13,642 bases of DNA from Thermoplasmata archaeon (GTDB lineage: Archaea; Thermoplasmatota; Thermoplasmata; Halarchaeoplasmatales; Halarchaeoplasmataceae): positions 1-13,642 of the forward strand of contig JAFDTZ010000053.1 of the NCBI GenBank assembly GCA_019594305.1, written 5' to 3'. Position 1 is the first letter of the stretch. Each line of letters begins with the position of its first letter. The notes under the pieces are model-generated. The model was not told where the DNA came from. It did not search any database and saw only the letters and a program-made list of their open reading frames with translations. A program made the position numbers and the translations under genes. Of this stretch, positions 7,759 through 13,642 are shown in pieces.

Positions 7759-9013
7759 CTTTTGAGTCGCTGTTGTTATCCACAACCAGTCGCCCTTTCT
7801 TGTAGACCCTTTCAACGGGATTTACACCGAAATGGTATGGTAGGTGCAGTATGTTCGGCATATCCAACACAACGATATCGGCCTTTTTACCGGCCTCGAT
7901 AGCCCCTATATCGTTTCTCCCTACCGCCTTAGCAGCGTTGAATGTGGATGCCGTCAGTGCCTCCTTAGGATGCATCTTCATATGAAGGCACGCCAAGGTG
8001 ATCATCATGGGCACAGACTCCGTGCAACAGTTAGGGTTAAGGTCCGTGGCAAGGGCGATAGCCATTCCGTGTTCTAGCATCTTTCTTGCCGGAGAGTATT
8101 CACTCTCCATAAGCATGAAAGGTGTTCCCGGTAACAGTATACCTATAACACCGTTCTCTGCCATAGTCATCATATCGTCCTCGGATGTTTTTACCAAATG
8201 TTCCGTTGATACGGCGGATAACTCACCGGCGAGAGTGCTGCAGCCTATGTTAGCCAACTCGTCTGCATGCACCCTCAACCCCAGGCCCAATTCTTTTGCT
8301 TTTGTCAGCAATACTCTGCTCTGACAGACATCGAAAATACCCTTCTCACAGAATATATCACAGAATTCCGCAAGTTCCTTTTCTACAACTATAGGTAGAA
8401 CGGTTTCAGTACAGTAATTTATGTACGCTTCATGATCGTCGAACTCAGGAGGTAAAGCGTGGGCACCCATGTAAGTGGGAACTAGGTCGAGTGGATGTTC
8501 TTGGTTCAGTTCTTTTATAGATTCAAGGCATTTTATCTCATTTTTCAGGTCCAACCCGTAGCCGCTCTTGGCTTCTGCGGTAGTTGTACCGTGCTCCAGC
8601 ATCGTATTCATCCTCTTTATCATGGCACGCTTCAGTTCATCCTTAGAGGATCTCCTGGTTGCACGTACCGTCCTTAGTATACCGCCGCCGCTTTCCAGTA
8701 TCTCCATGTAGCTCTTTCCCTCTATCTTCATCACCAGCTCGTCCTCCCTTGAGCCGGCGAATGCTAGGTGAGTATGGGGGTCGACGAATCCGGGTGTGAC
8801 CACCTTGCCGGTGGCGTCGAAGCACTCCCTAGCTTCGTACTTTTTCTCTATTTCATGGGATTTTCCCACATCGATTATTTTACCTTCGTTCACCGCCAGG
8901 GCCCCATCGATAATCAGACCGGTATCCTTCATCTCATTCCCTGTTCTCGGTCTTTCCGGCCCCTTGAGGGTGTGCAACTCGCTGCAGTTCTTTACAAGTA
9001 GATCTATCTTCAT
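7745..9013 (-). CDS. hutI: Imidazolonepropionase
   Basis: HutI hydrolyses 4-imidazolone-5-propanoate to N-formimino-L-glutamate, the third step of histidine breakdown, in the cytoplasm. At 422 residues it has the length expected of this amidohydrolase. The metal and catalytic residues are visible: H80 and H82 in DPHTH, H185 in MGAHALPPEF, H249 and E252 in VHADE, H272 in TEHL, and D324 in ATDLNPNC. The substrate-recognition motif AKSGYGL (148-154) is also present. The ATG at 9013 has a GGGAG (9026-9030) about 12 nt upstream, a rather long spacing. It begins 4 nt after the stop of a small membrane-protein gene and is probably cotranscribed with that gene and atpD. No other hut genes are in the window. 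The tail overlaps the end of carA on the other strand. Confidence 0.95.
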   Translation of the reverse strand: MKIDLLVKNCSELHTLKGPERPRTGNEMKDTGLIIDGALAVNEGKIIDVGKSHEIEKKYEARECFDATGKVVTPGFVDPHTHLAFAGSREDELVMKIEGKSYMEILESGGGILRTVRATRRSSKDELKRAMIKRMNTMLEHGTTTAEAKSGYGLDLKNEIKCLESIKELNQEHPLDLVPTYMGAHALPPEFDDHEAYINYCTETVLPIVVEKELAEFCDIFCEKGIFDVCQSRVLLTKAKELGLGLRVHADELANIGCSTLAGELSAVSTEHLVKTSEDDMMTMAENGVIGILLPGTPFMLMESEYSPARKMLEHGMAIALATDLNPNCCTESVPMMITLACLHMKMHPKEALTASTFNAAKAVGRNDIGAIEAGKKADIVVLDMPNILHLPYHFGVNPVERVYKKGRLVVDNNSDSKVSYF

Positions 9014-9017
9014 GATA

Positions 9018-9182
9018 TCATATAACTCCCATATCTTTTAGCAATAGGAATGCGAAAACGACTACCCCTATGATCATGGCGATCACTGCCCATATCTGGG
9101 CAATCGTAAGCAACAGGTATAGTTTTGCCTTTCTCTCCGGTGTATTGAAGTAAGTTGTTATCAATTTTTTCAAGTCCTTCAC
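9018..9182 (-). CDS. Small single-TM membrane protein between atpD and hutI
   Basis: This 54-residue gene fits exactly between atpD and hutI. It starts with GTG at 9182, six bases after the atpD stop, and ends with TGA at 9020-9018, four bases before the hutI ATG. An AAGGG overlaps the end of atpD close to the GTG; a TTG three codons on is an alternative start. The protein has a basic N-terminus (KDLKKLITTYFNTPERKAK), one strongly hydrophobic segment at about residues 22-49 (IAQIWAVIAMIIGVVVFAF within it), and a short charged tail. I do not recognise the family. Tight packing and the clean hydrophobic pattern argue that it is real. A role linked to the membrane ATP synthase is possible but only inferred from position. 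Confidence 0.65.
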   Translation of the reverse strand: MKDLKKLITTYFNTPERKAKLYLLLTIAQIWAVIAMIIGVVVFAFLLLKDMGVI

Positions 9183-9188
9183 AAACCC

Positions 9189-9824
9189 TTAAAGATTATT
9201 TTCTCTTTCCATAATTGCCTTTATCTTTTTCCTGCGGAAGAAATCTTCTCTTTCCCTTTCATCTATCTGCCTCTCTATATATTTGATGGTGGCCTCGAGA
9301 CGAGGGATATATATGTATTCCAGTGAATTCACTCTGCGCTTAGCCTTTTCGATCTCTTCCGCCAACCGGTCAAGCTTTCCCTCGACCTCCGCAAGGGCGA
9401 TAGATGTATTCAATGCGTTCTTAAAGTTGGAAACGGCCTCGTCGAGTTTAACGGATGTATCGACGAAACCATAGTATCTTTCCTTCGGTACTTTAGCGTT
9501 GAGCAATGGTACCTTTACACCCATGATGTTGTCGGCATCAATGTCGACTCCTCCCATCTTTTTTGCGCCTTCGGCGATGGAAGATATTTCGCCCTTCCCC
9601 ATCAACATCTCAGCCTGTATCAATGTTTTGTAGCTGGGGACCAATATGTTTTCTAGATCCTTTCTCAGTTCACGCCGCTTGTCTATCACTTTAAAAAACT
9701 CGTTTATCAGGGCATCCTTTTTTTCGCTCAATAGATCATGGCCAGTTTCTGCCAGCATCTTACGCTTTTTTATTCGTAAAAGCTCCATCCTTGTGGGCTT
9801 CACATCTTCGAGTCTGTCGGCCAT
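9189..9824 (-). CDS. atpD: A/V-type ATP synthase subunit D
   Basis: This is the central-stalk (rotor shaft) subunit of the archaeal ATP synthase, which couples rotation of the membrane ring to the A3B3 catalytic head. The 211 residues fit the family. It is a long antiparallel coiled coil: an N-terminal helix with the hallmark PTRMELLRIKKRKMLAETGHD, a central small domain (about 85-125), and a C-terminal helix with RRVNSLEYIYIPRLE and then IKYIERQIDEREREDFFRRK. The gene is normally one of the last in an A-type ATPase operon. Here no other subunit lies upstream on this strand, and about 400 bases of non-coding sequence precede it. It therefore seems to have its own promoter, with a TATA-like element at 9851-9858. 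Downstream it is packed with the small TM gene and hutI. Confidence 0.95.
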   Translation of the reverse strand: MADRLEDVKPTRMELLRIKKRKMLAETGHDLLSEKKDALINEFFKVIDKRRELRKDLENILVPSYKTLIQAEMLMGKGEISSIAEGAKKMGGVDIDADNIMGVKVPLLNAKVPKERYYGFVDTSVKLDEAVSNFKNALNTSIALAEVEGKLDRLAEEIEKAKRRVNSLEYIYIPRLEATIKYIERQIDEREREDFFRRKKIKAIMERENNL

Positions 9825-9850
9825 ATGATCGATAAGGGATTGTAAACTGT

Positions 9851-9858
9851 GTTATATC
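9851..9858 (-). promoter_or_regulatory. TATA-type promoter of atpD
   Basis: Read on the minus strand, GATATAAC is preceded by a purine run (AAAAAA). It lies about 27-34 bases before the atpD ATG at 9824, so the transcript would be leaderless or have a leader of a few bases. No Shine-Dalgarno is visible, which agrees. Confidence 0.5.
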
Positions 9859-10190
9859 TTTTTTGCCCAAGGGGTGGGATCATTGATTCATTTTATAAAG
9901 AACTAAATTTTTTTTAAATCACTCAAGACGATATGCTTATATTTTGGAACAAAAGTGATTGATACGGTTTAATATCCCGCCAATATATTTCCTCGTTATT
10001 ACAGGATGTTGTACTGGATTATCTTCGATACTTTAACTCTACCCACAATTATATTTACGATCTATCACATAAAACGATGAGATTCTCGAATTCTTCCCTC
10101 AGAGATTTGTTGGCCTAGTTTGATACATAATGATATAGATACATGATGAGTGTTGAATAGAACTGTGCTAGAGTATTAAGAAAACAAATA
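9859..10190. other. AT-rich intergenic stretch without a recognisable gene
   Basis: I see no convincing gene here on either strand. One 51-codon stop-free stretch (9963-10118, + strand) reads protein-like in its second half but has no start codon near its beginning and no recognised motif. It may be decayed coding sequence or chance. The region separates atpD from the toxin-antitoxin locus. Confidence 0.5.
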
Positions 10191-10198
10191 TTTATATA
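10191..10198 (+). promoter_or_regulatory. TATA box of the toxin-antitoxin locus
   Basis: TTTATATA follows an A-rich BRE-like stretch and lies 33-40 bases before the GTG at 10231. The predicted transcript would start near 10220 with a leader of about 10 nt. Confidence 0.5.
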
Positions 10199-10230
10199 TC
10201 GGATAGCACCTTATAAATAACATCGCAGAA

Positions 10231-10434
10231 GTGAAGATAAAAATACCTCCTGAGCTTCCAGAGAAAATAGCAATTTTTGAATTAGAGCGAGAGATAGCAA
10301 AAAAGAACCAGCGGATGAAATCTATCAAAACCTCAATAGACTTGATCGATCTCTCAGAAAAAGATGTTGAAAATTTTGATAAGGCAAGATCAAAAGCATG
10401 GCATGAAAGAAAAAAAGAATTGTTTAGGTACTAA
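10231..10434 (+). CDS. Putative antitoxin of a PIN-type (VapBC-like) toxin-antitoxin pair
   Basis: This is a 67-residue, highly charged, mostly helical protein starting at GTG. It begins with KIKIPPELPEKIAIFELER, a short strand followed by a helix as in many small antitoxins. It continues with IDLIDLSEKDVENFDKARS and a very basic tail (HERKKELF) of the kind that often wraps a toxin. I do not recognise a named family. The assignment rests on size, charge and position, because its 3' end overlaps the start of a PIN-domain reading frame by 32 nt. The locus is visibly more AT-rich than the flanking genes, which suggests horizontal transfer. Its reading frame is intact while its partner is broken. 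Confidence 0.6.
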   Translation: MKIKIPPELPEKIAIFELEREIAKKNQRMKSIKTSIDLIDLSEKDVENFDKARSKAWHERKKELFRY

Positions 10435-10697
10435 CGTATTTATTTCCTCTTTGATATATCCGAATTCAGTTGTATGGAATATCATAGATATAGATGACCT
10501 AGATTTTCTTGTCCCGGAATTGGTGATTTATGAAATTGAAAAATATGAAAAACTGATAAAAAATAAGATAAAATTGAGAGGACGAAAAGAAGCATACGAG
10601 TATCTCTTATCCGAACTTTTTACCCAAGTTATAATTGTTCCAACTATTTATTACAAGAAACATATCAAGGAGGCTTATGAAATAATGAAGGAGATAG

Positions 10698-10705
10698 ATG
10701 AAAAA
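10698..10705 (+). repeat. 8-bp direct repeat, left copy, at toxin insertion
   Basis: ATGAAAAA here is repeated exactly at 10759-10766, 61 bases on. The pair bounds the extra segment in the toxin gene and looks like a target-site duplication or the product of slipped replication. Confidence 0.8.
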
Positions 10706-10766
10706 TGCTACGGAATCTAAACTGATTCCGCTTATTTTTATATCTCACTTTGTTCCATATGAAAAA
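10706..10766 (+). mobile_element. 61-nt insertion (53 nt plus 8-bp repeat) in the PIN toxin gene
   Basis: The segment shifts the frame by one base and holds an in-frame stop. It contains a perfect 7-bp inverted repeat, CGGAATC (10711-10717) and GATTCCG (10724-10730), with a 6-base loop, followed by T-rich sequence. It lacks obvious terminal inverted repeats and is too short to code for anything. It may be a tiny non-autonomous element, but calling it mobile is inference. Confidence 0.45.
10759..10766 (+). repeat. 8-bp direct repeat, right copy, at toxin insertion
   Basis: This is the second exact copy of ATGAAAAA. The PIN frame resumes at the next base (GAT at 10767). Confidence 0.8.
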
Positions 10767-10934
10767 GATACCGAGTTTTTGGCTTTAGCTATAGCTTACA
10801 AGTGTTCCATATGGTCTGATGACAAGGACTTCAATAAACAAGATAGAATTAGAATATATACCTCCAACGAAATTATCGAAAAAATGATCGGAGAACATGA
10901 TCGATAAAATTCCAAATAACTTCTATACCGTTAA

Positions 10935-10948
10935 TATTTTTAAAAATA
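10935..10948. terminator. A/T palindrome between convergent genes, possible two-way terminator
   Basis: TATTTTTAAAAATA is a perfect 14-bp palindrome giving a T-run on both strands. It lies between the end of the toxin locus (+) and the end of the Nudix gene (-). Archaeal transcription often stops at T-runs, so it could serve both directions. Confidence 0.4.
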
Positions 10949-10970
10949 CCAGCTTTCAAGAATCGGTAGT

Positions 10971-11474
10971 TTACTGATATCTTCCCTTATCTTTGAACAT
11001 CCTTATGACCTGGGGGGTTTCAGGCAGAAAATCATCGCAACTTTCCACCTCTTTTAATACCTGGTCCAGTGACATGAATTCTCCGTCTGCGAATTCGTCT
11101 TCCGCCAACCGTATCTTATCCGGGTCAACCGTTACCGTATATAACCGTACATTCTCAGTCTCCTCCGGAATGTCTTTTGTAAATCTGCCTATCTCCTTGT
11201 AATCCCCGAAGGTTCCGATCTCTTCTTTTACTTCTCGCTTCAGTGCCTCGTCGTAGGAATCACCCGCTTTTACATGCCCGCCCATTACCACACTTCGGTA
11301 ACCGGGAAAAAAGTCCTTGTTTTTCGATCGTTCGGTCACCATGATACGCCCGTCCGGGGACAATACGAAGAACATGACACTTCGATGCCTCAATCCCCTG
11401 GAATGTGCCTCTTTTCTCGAACACTGTTCTATTATCTCGTCATTCTCGTCGACGATGTCTATTAACTCGCTCAT
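10971..11474 (-). CDS. Nudix hydrolase (IPP isomerase/YfcD-like)
   Basis: The 167-residue protein belongs to the Nudix superfamily, which cleaves nucleoside diphosphates linked to other groups. The N-terminal segment ELIDIVDENDEIIEQCSRKEAH and the following RHRSVMFFVLSPDGRIMVTERS resemble the IPP-isomerase/YfcD-like branch. The Nudix box is at residues 66-88, with RE at 80-81 and the metal-binding EE at 84-85. The first acidic position of the box is Asp (72) instead of the usual Glu. The substrate is unknown. I chose the ATG at 11474, which has AGGTG about 6 nt upstream. A longer frame from a TTG at 11504 overlaps the end of the GNAT gene by 4 nt but lacks a Shine-Dalgarno. It is the last gene of an HTH-GNAT-Nudix unit. 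Confidence 0.88.
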   Translation of the reverse strand: MSELIDIVDENDEIIEQCSRKEAHSRGLRHRSVMFFVLSPDGRIMVTERSKNKDFFPGYRSVVMGGHVKAGDSYDEALKREVKEEIGTFGDYKEIGRFTKDIPEETENVRLYTVTVDPDKIRLAEDEFADGEFMSLDQVLKEVESCDDFLPETPQVIRMFKDKGRYQ

Positions 11475-11500
11475 ATCAACACCTAATTGTAACCGGTATT

Positions 11501-11926
11501 TCAAGATTCGTCGCGCTCTCTCTTGGAATAGTATCGTATATCATGGTCGATGTAACCTCGCTTCTCGAAGAACTCCAGGGAATCGGGATTGTCTCCCTCG
11601 ATGAGAGCGCCTATAATCCCCATGCCCTTTTTGTAGAATTCCTCCTCCATACTAACTAAAAGCTTTGTACCTATGCCTTTTCCCCGAAATTCGGGTAAAA
11701 CAGCAAGCCTGTTTATCCATCCCTTTCTACCGTCGTCGGTGCCCACAACTACACCGACTAATCTATTATCATCGTAAACTCCCTTCCAGTATTCCGGATG
11801 GGTTTCCATCTCCTTTTCTATCCTTTCCCTGATATCCCTGCCTTTGGGTTTGTAGGGCAGTCCGCAGATATCCCACAAGTCTATCAATTGGTCATAATCT
11901 TCTATATCCGGTTTTTTGATCTCCAT
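11501..11926 (-). CDS. GNAT-family N-acetyltransferase
   Basis: This 141-residue protein has the GNAT fold and would transfer an acetyl group from acetyl-CoA to an amine. Motif A is clear: INRLAVLPEFRGKGIG (residues 71-86), where R81-GKGIG86 binds the CoA pyrophosphate. The C-terminal SLEFFEKRGYIDHD matches the usual motif B. The acceptor substrate cannot be told. The ATG at 11926 is preferred because GGGAG lies 7 nt upstream; a TTG two codons earlier would be too close to it. The gene begins 15 nt after the HTH gene's stop, and its end is close to the Nudix start, so the three are probably cotranscribed. Confidence 0.9.
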   Translation of the reverse strand: MEIKKPDIEDYDQLIDLWDICGLPYKPKGRDIRERIEKEMETHPEYWKGVYDDNRLVGVVVGTDDGRKGWINRLAVLPEFRGKGIGTKLLVSMEEEFYKKGMGIIGALIEGDNPDSLEFFEKRGYIDHDIRYYSKRERDES

Positions 11927-11941
11927 GAACAAGCTCCCATA

Positions 11942-12211
11942 TCAGTCTATCTCGGTTTCCAGTGTTATTGTATCTGACGTGAGTCGATATTCCCAAACAT
12001 CACCGGTTTCTCCCTTAACGATTTTCTTCTTCAAAACACCTATCTTTTCCAATTCACTCAAATAGTTAACCGCGGTGGCCGTACATATTCCGATATAAGA
12101 TGCTAGCTCACTTGCCGTAATATTTTTCTTTACCGAAACCTCCTTTATAACTGCAGGTACGTATTTTCGTCCTAATATCCTAGCTGCATGGTTGAACTCC
12201 TCAATGTCCAT
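11942..12211 (-). CDS. Small winged-helix transcriptional regulator
   Basis: This is an 89-residue, ArsR-like or MarR-like winged-helix protein. A first helix (EFNHAARILGRKYVPAVIKEV) is followed by the helix-turn-helix, ITASELASYIGICTATAVNYLSELEKIGVLKK (about residues 31-62). The beta wing KKIVKGETGDVWEYRLT comes next. It has no ligand domain or metal-binding Cys cluster, although one Cys (in GICTA) lies within the HTH. As first gene of the HTH-GNAT-Nudix unit it may regulate its own operon; that is inferred. A TATA-like element at 12233-12240 lies about 25 bases upstream of the ATG, with no Shine-Dalgarno, which suggests a leaderless transcript. Confidence 0.82.
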   Translation of the reverse strand: MDIEEFNHAARILGRKYVPAVIKEVSVKKNITASELASYIGICTATAVNYLSELEKIGVLKKKIVKGETGDVWEYRLTSDTITLETEID

Positions 12212-12232
12212 GTTATGATATACGGCAAAATA

Positions 12233-12240
12233 GTATTAAA
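12233..12240 (-). promoter_or_regulatory. TATA-like promoter of the HTH-GNAT-Nudix operon
   Basis: TTTAATAC on the minus strand is centred about 25 bases before the ATG at 12211. That is the spacing expected for a leaderless archaeal mRNA. Confidence 0.4.
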
Positions 12241-12276
12241 GTTTTGTATCGTAACTAACTGATGGTTGACCGATTT

Positions 12277-13125
12277 TTACTGGTAGATTCCTTCGGCGGA
12301 ATACTTCTTTTTAATAGGATATAACACATATACCCAGACACTGTAAGAGGTCATAAAAGCGATAGCTAATGTGGTAAAAGGATATACTCTCTCCATGGCC
12401 ACATAAACATCTATGTGATACCTTACGGTGACTTCCTGATCCGACCTTAATACGATATAGTACTCTTGAAATTTTAGACGGGGCATCTCGTAAAAGAAAG
12501 AGTTATTTATTGTAGCCTGGTTCGGGTCTCCTATCTCTCTGTTTAACCGCATATGTGTATTGTTCTCTGCGTAATTATCAAGAGAGAGTAACAATATCTC
12601 TACTCTTGCATCGTCCGGTGATTGGTAATCGAGCAACTCCACGGTAATATCATTGATAAAAACAAAATCAAATCTGCCTCTGGTAGTGAAGTATACCGTC
12701 TCCTCCCCTGTAAATGTGATTTCACCCGTCGGGGAAGCATAATTCTCAACTTCTTGATGAATAAATGGTAGGGCGGTTATAATTATGATGATTACTGCGA
12801 TTATGATAACAACGAAGGCTTTTTTCATTGAACGATGTGCCATAAGGAATTTAGCACTTTCACTTTTTCTGTACTTGATCTCCATTAATCTAAAGACAAA
12901 GGACTCGATGGATAGAGCAAGTAACCATACTGAAATTATCAAGAGTGGGAAGAAAAAAGGCAAATAAAAGGGTTTAAGTTGTGCGCCTGTAAAATGAAGA
13001 AAAAGGAAAAAAATAACTACTATTGCGATACCCTGAGGTATATATGCCATCTTCTCTAATCTTTTTACCCTGATTATCTGATAAGTGCCTTCAAGCCTAT
13101 CATATTGTTTCTTTCTGGCTGCCAT
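12277..13125 (-). CDS. Four-TM membrane protein with extracytoplasmic domain, unknown function
   Basis: This 282-residue protein is not a family I recognise. A basic N-terminal stretch (1-27) is followed by TM1 (about 28-46), TM2 (about 54-80), a short basic loop (KYRKSESAKFLMAHRSMKK) and TM3 (about 103-122). A domain of about 125 residues (125-246), with alternating hydrophobic strands, Asp/Asn and three NxT/NxS-type sites, is probably outside the membrane. TM4 (about 247-269) is followed by a basic tail. The positive-inside rule puts both termini and the 81-102 loop in the cytoplasm. The outer domain looks like a beta-sandwich and could bind a ligand or partner, but nothing identifies it. 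The ATG at 13125 has AAGGG about 8 nt upstream. It lies 42 nt after the primase gene, with a TATA-like element in the gap. Confidence 0.8.
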   Translation of the reverse strand: MAARKKQYDRLEGTYQIIRVKRLEKMAYIPQGIAIVVIFFLFLHFTGAQLKPFYLPFFFPLLIISVWLLALSIESFVFRLMEIKYRKSESAKFLMAHRSMKKAFVVIIIAVIIIIITALPFIHQEVENYASPTGEITFTGEETVYFTTRGRFDFVFINDITVELLDYQSPDDARVEILLLSLDNYAENNTHMRLNREIGDPNQATINNSFFYEMPRLKFQEYYIVLRSDQEVTVRYHIDVYVAMERVYPFTTLAIAFMTSYSVWVYVLYPIKKKYSAEGIYQ

Positions 13126-13151
13126 GTTAATACCCTTGTGTTGTCATAAGA

Positions 13152-13160
13152 CTATATAAC
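13152..13160 (-). promoter_or_regulatory. TATA-like promoter of the four-TM protein gene
   Basis: TTATATAG on the minus strand is about 27-35 bases before the ATG at 13125, in the gap after the primase stop codon. The leader would be very short. Confidence 0.4.
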
Positions 13161-13167
13161 AAGTTGT

Positions 13168-13642
13168 TTATAGAATTTTCGCTTTGTACTTTGAAACCAT
13201 ATAAGCCGCTGCATATTCGGGGACGCTCATTTCTTCATCCAATCTGATCTCTTTTCCGCGCAGTATAATTTCGTCTTCTATAGGCATGTTATCCAGTTTA
13301 ATACGGTATTCTTTTTTTCCGAGTACTGTGGGGATAGCGTCATTTAAAGGATCAAAGGTGTCAAAATCATCTATTGGGACAGGCACGGCGCACAGGAATG
13401 ATCCTCCGTGTATCGTCATCGGTAGTCTTATCAATCTTTTTATATCACCGGTTACCGGTTCGTCAGTGGCACCGATCACCCCTTCGCCGATTTCCTTCAC
13501 ATTGTGTTCATCGATGATCCCCTTGATTATCTCTATGATCCACTTTATACCCGCACCGCCGCTCTCCGACAGCGTATCCAGATTACCGTCCTTTGTAATA
13601 GTGCGCCACTTTCCTTCAACGAAGAGATCTTCGTAAAGGTCT
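13168..13642 (-). CDS. priS: DNA primase small (catalytic) subunit, C-terminal part
   Basis: PriS is the catalytic subunit of the archaeal-eukaryotic heterodimeric primase, which makes the short primers for DNA replication and works with PriL. The frame is open to the window edge, so the N-terminal half with the catalytic DxD is missing. The visible 157 residues include the conserved EPVTGDIKRLIRLPMTIHGG, which in the family binds the nucleotide triphosphate region, followed by VPVPIDDFDTFDPLNDAIP. The C-terminal tail ends EYAAAYMVSKYKAKIL. A GTG at 13500 could be mistaken for a start but lies mid-domain, since the upstream residues (EGKWRTITKDGNLDTLSESGG) continue the family pattern. Confidence 0.88.
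   Translation of the reverse strand, partial: DLYEDLFVEGKWRTITKDGNLDTLSESGGAGIKWIIEIIKGIIDEHNVKEIGEGVIGATDEPVTGDIKRLIRLPMTIHGGSFLCAVPVPIDDFDTFDPLNDAIPTVLGKKEYRIKLDNMPIEDEIILRGKEIRLDEEMSVPEYAAAYMVSKYKAKIL

Larger units (their letters stand above)
10403..10907 (+). pseudogene. Disrupted PIN-domain toxin (VapC-like) with 61-nt insertion
   Basis: PIN toxins are Mg-dependent ribonucleases with three or four acidic residues. The first frame starts at ATG 10403 and encodes KEKKNCLGTNVFISSLIYP, then PELVIYEIEKYE, then EAYEIMKEIDEK, before hitting a stop at 10718-10720. A second frame, from about 10767 to 10907, encodes DTEFLALAIAYKCSIWSDDKDF, which is the expected PIN C-terminal half. Deleting exactly 61 nt (10706-10766) joins the two as EIDEK-DTEFLALA in one frame, giving about 147 residues, a normal PIN length. 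The first acidic position, normally LDTNV, reads LGTNV (codon GGT), so a catalytic Asp is missing as well. Two independent lesions make this a likely dead toxin. A recoding (bypass) explanation is possible but less likely. Confidence 0.8.

Noticed and set aside
9963..10118. 51-codon stop-free stretch in the atpD-antitoxin gap
   Set aside because: It has no start codon near its beginning and no recognisable motif, and chance open frames of this length are common.
10706..10766. Archaeal bulge-helix-bulge intron in the toxin mRNA
   Set aside because: The hairpin is internal, and the ends are direct repeats, not the paired exon-intron junctions such introns need.
1..13642. CRISPR array, rRNA/tRNA genes or transposase genes
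   Set aside because: No regularly spaced repeats, RNA gene signatures or transposase-like frames were seen on either strand.

Overview
The window reads as a mesophilic or moderately thermophilic archaeon. It carries an archaeal DNA primase small subunit (PriS), an A/V-type ATP synthase subunit D, a COG2150-like ACT-domain regulator, and TATA-box promoters placed for leaderless or short-leader transcripts. The mix of secreted peptidase, histidine catabolism and intact full-length carB fits a protein-degrading euryarchaeal or Thermoplasmatota-type heterotroph. The exact lineage is inference; a marine-sediment Thermoplasmata group is only a guess.

Left part (1-2427, + strand): the 3' end of a secreted protein gene, then a complete secreted M28 zinc peptidase. 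Both end in the same roughly 170-residue C-terminal module, about 68% identical by eye but recoded at many silent sites. It is probably a shared surface-anchoring or export domain.

Centre left (2648-7758, + strand): a regulator with a helical N-terminus and a C-terminal ACT domain, a 216-nt gap with TATA boxes and a hairpin plus U-tract, then carB and carA, translationally coupled by a 4-nt overlap. Together CarB and CarA make carbamoyl phosphate for pyrimidine and arginine synthesis. CarA keeps its catalytic triad but has Leu where a glutamine-contacting Gln is normal.

Centre (7745-9824, - strand): atpD, a previously uncalled 54-aa single-TM protein gene, and hutI are packed as one unit. 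hutI converges on carA with a 14-bp overlap. The other ATP synthase subunits are not in the window, so atpD stands apart from the usual operon here.

Centre right (9825-10907): about 400 bases without a gene, then an AT-rich toxin-antitoxin locus. The PIN-domain toxin is broken. It has a 61-nt insertion bounded by an 8-bp direct repeat; removing it restores both the frame and a canonical PIN C-terminus. The first catalytic Asp is also Gly. The insertion contains a perfect 7-bp hairpin. This is the most notable structure in the window.

Right part (10971-13642, - strand): a small HTH-GNAT-Nudix operon, a four-TM membrane protein of unknown function with an extracytoplasmic beta-rich domain, and the C-terminal part of PriS running off the window. 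No RNA genes, CRISPR arrays or insertion sequences with transposases were seen.
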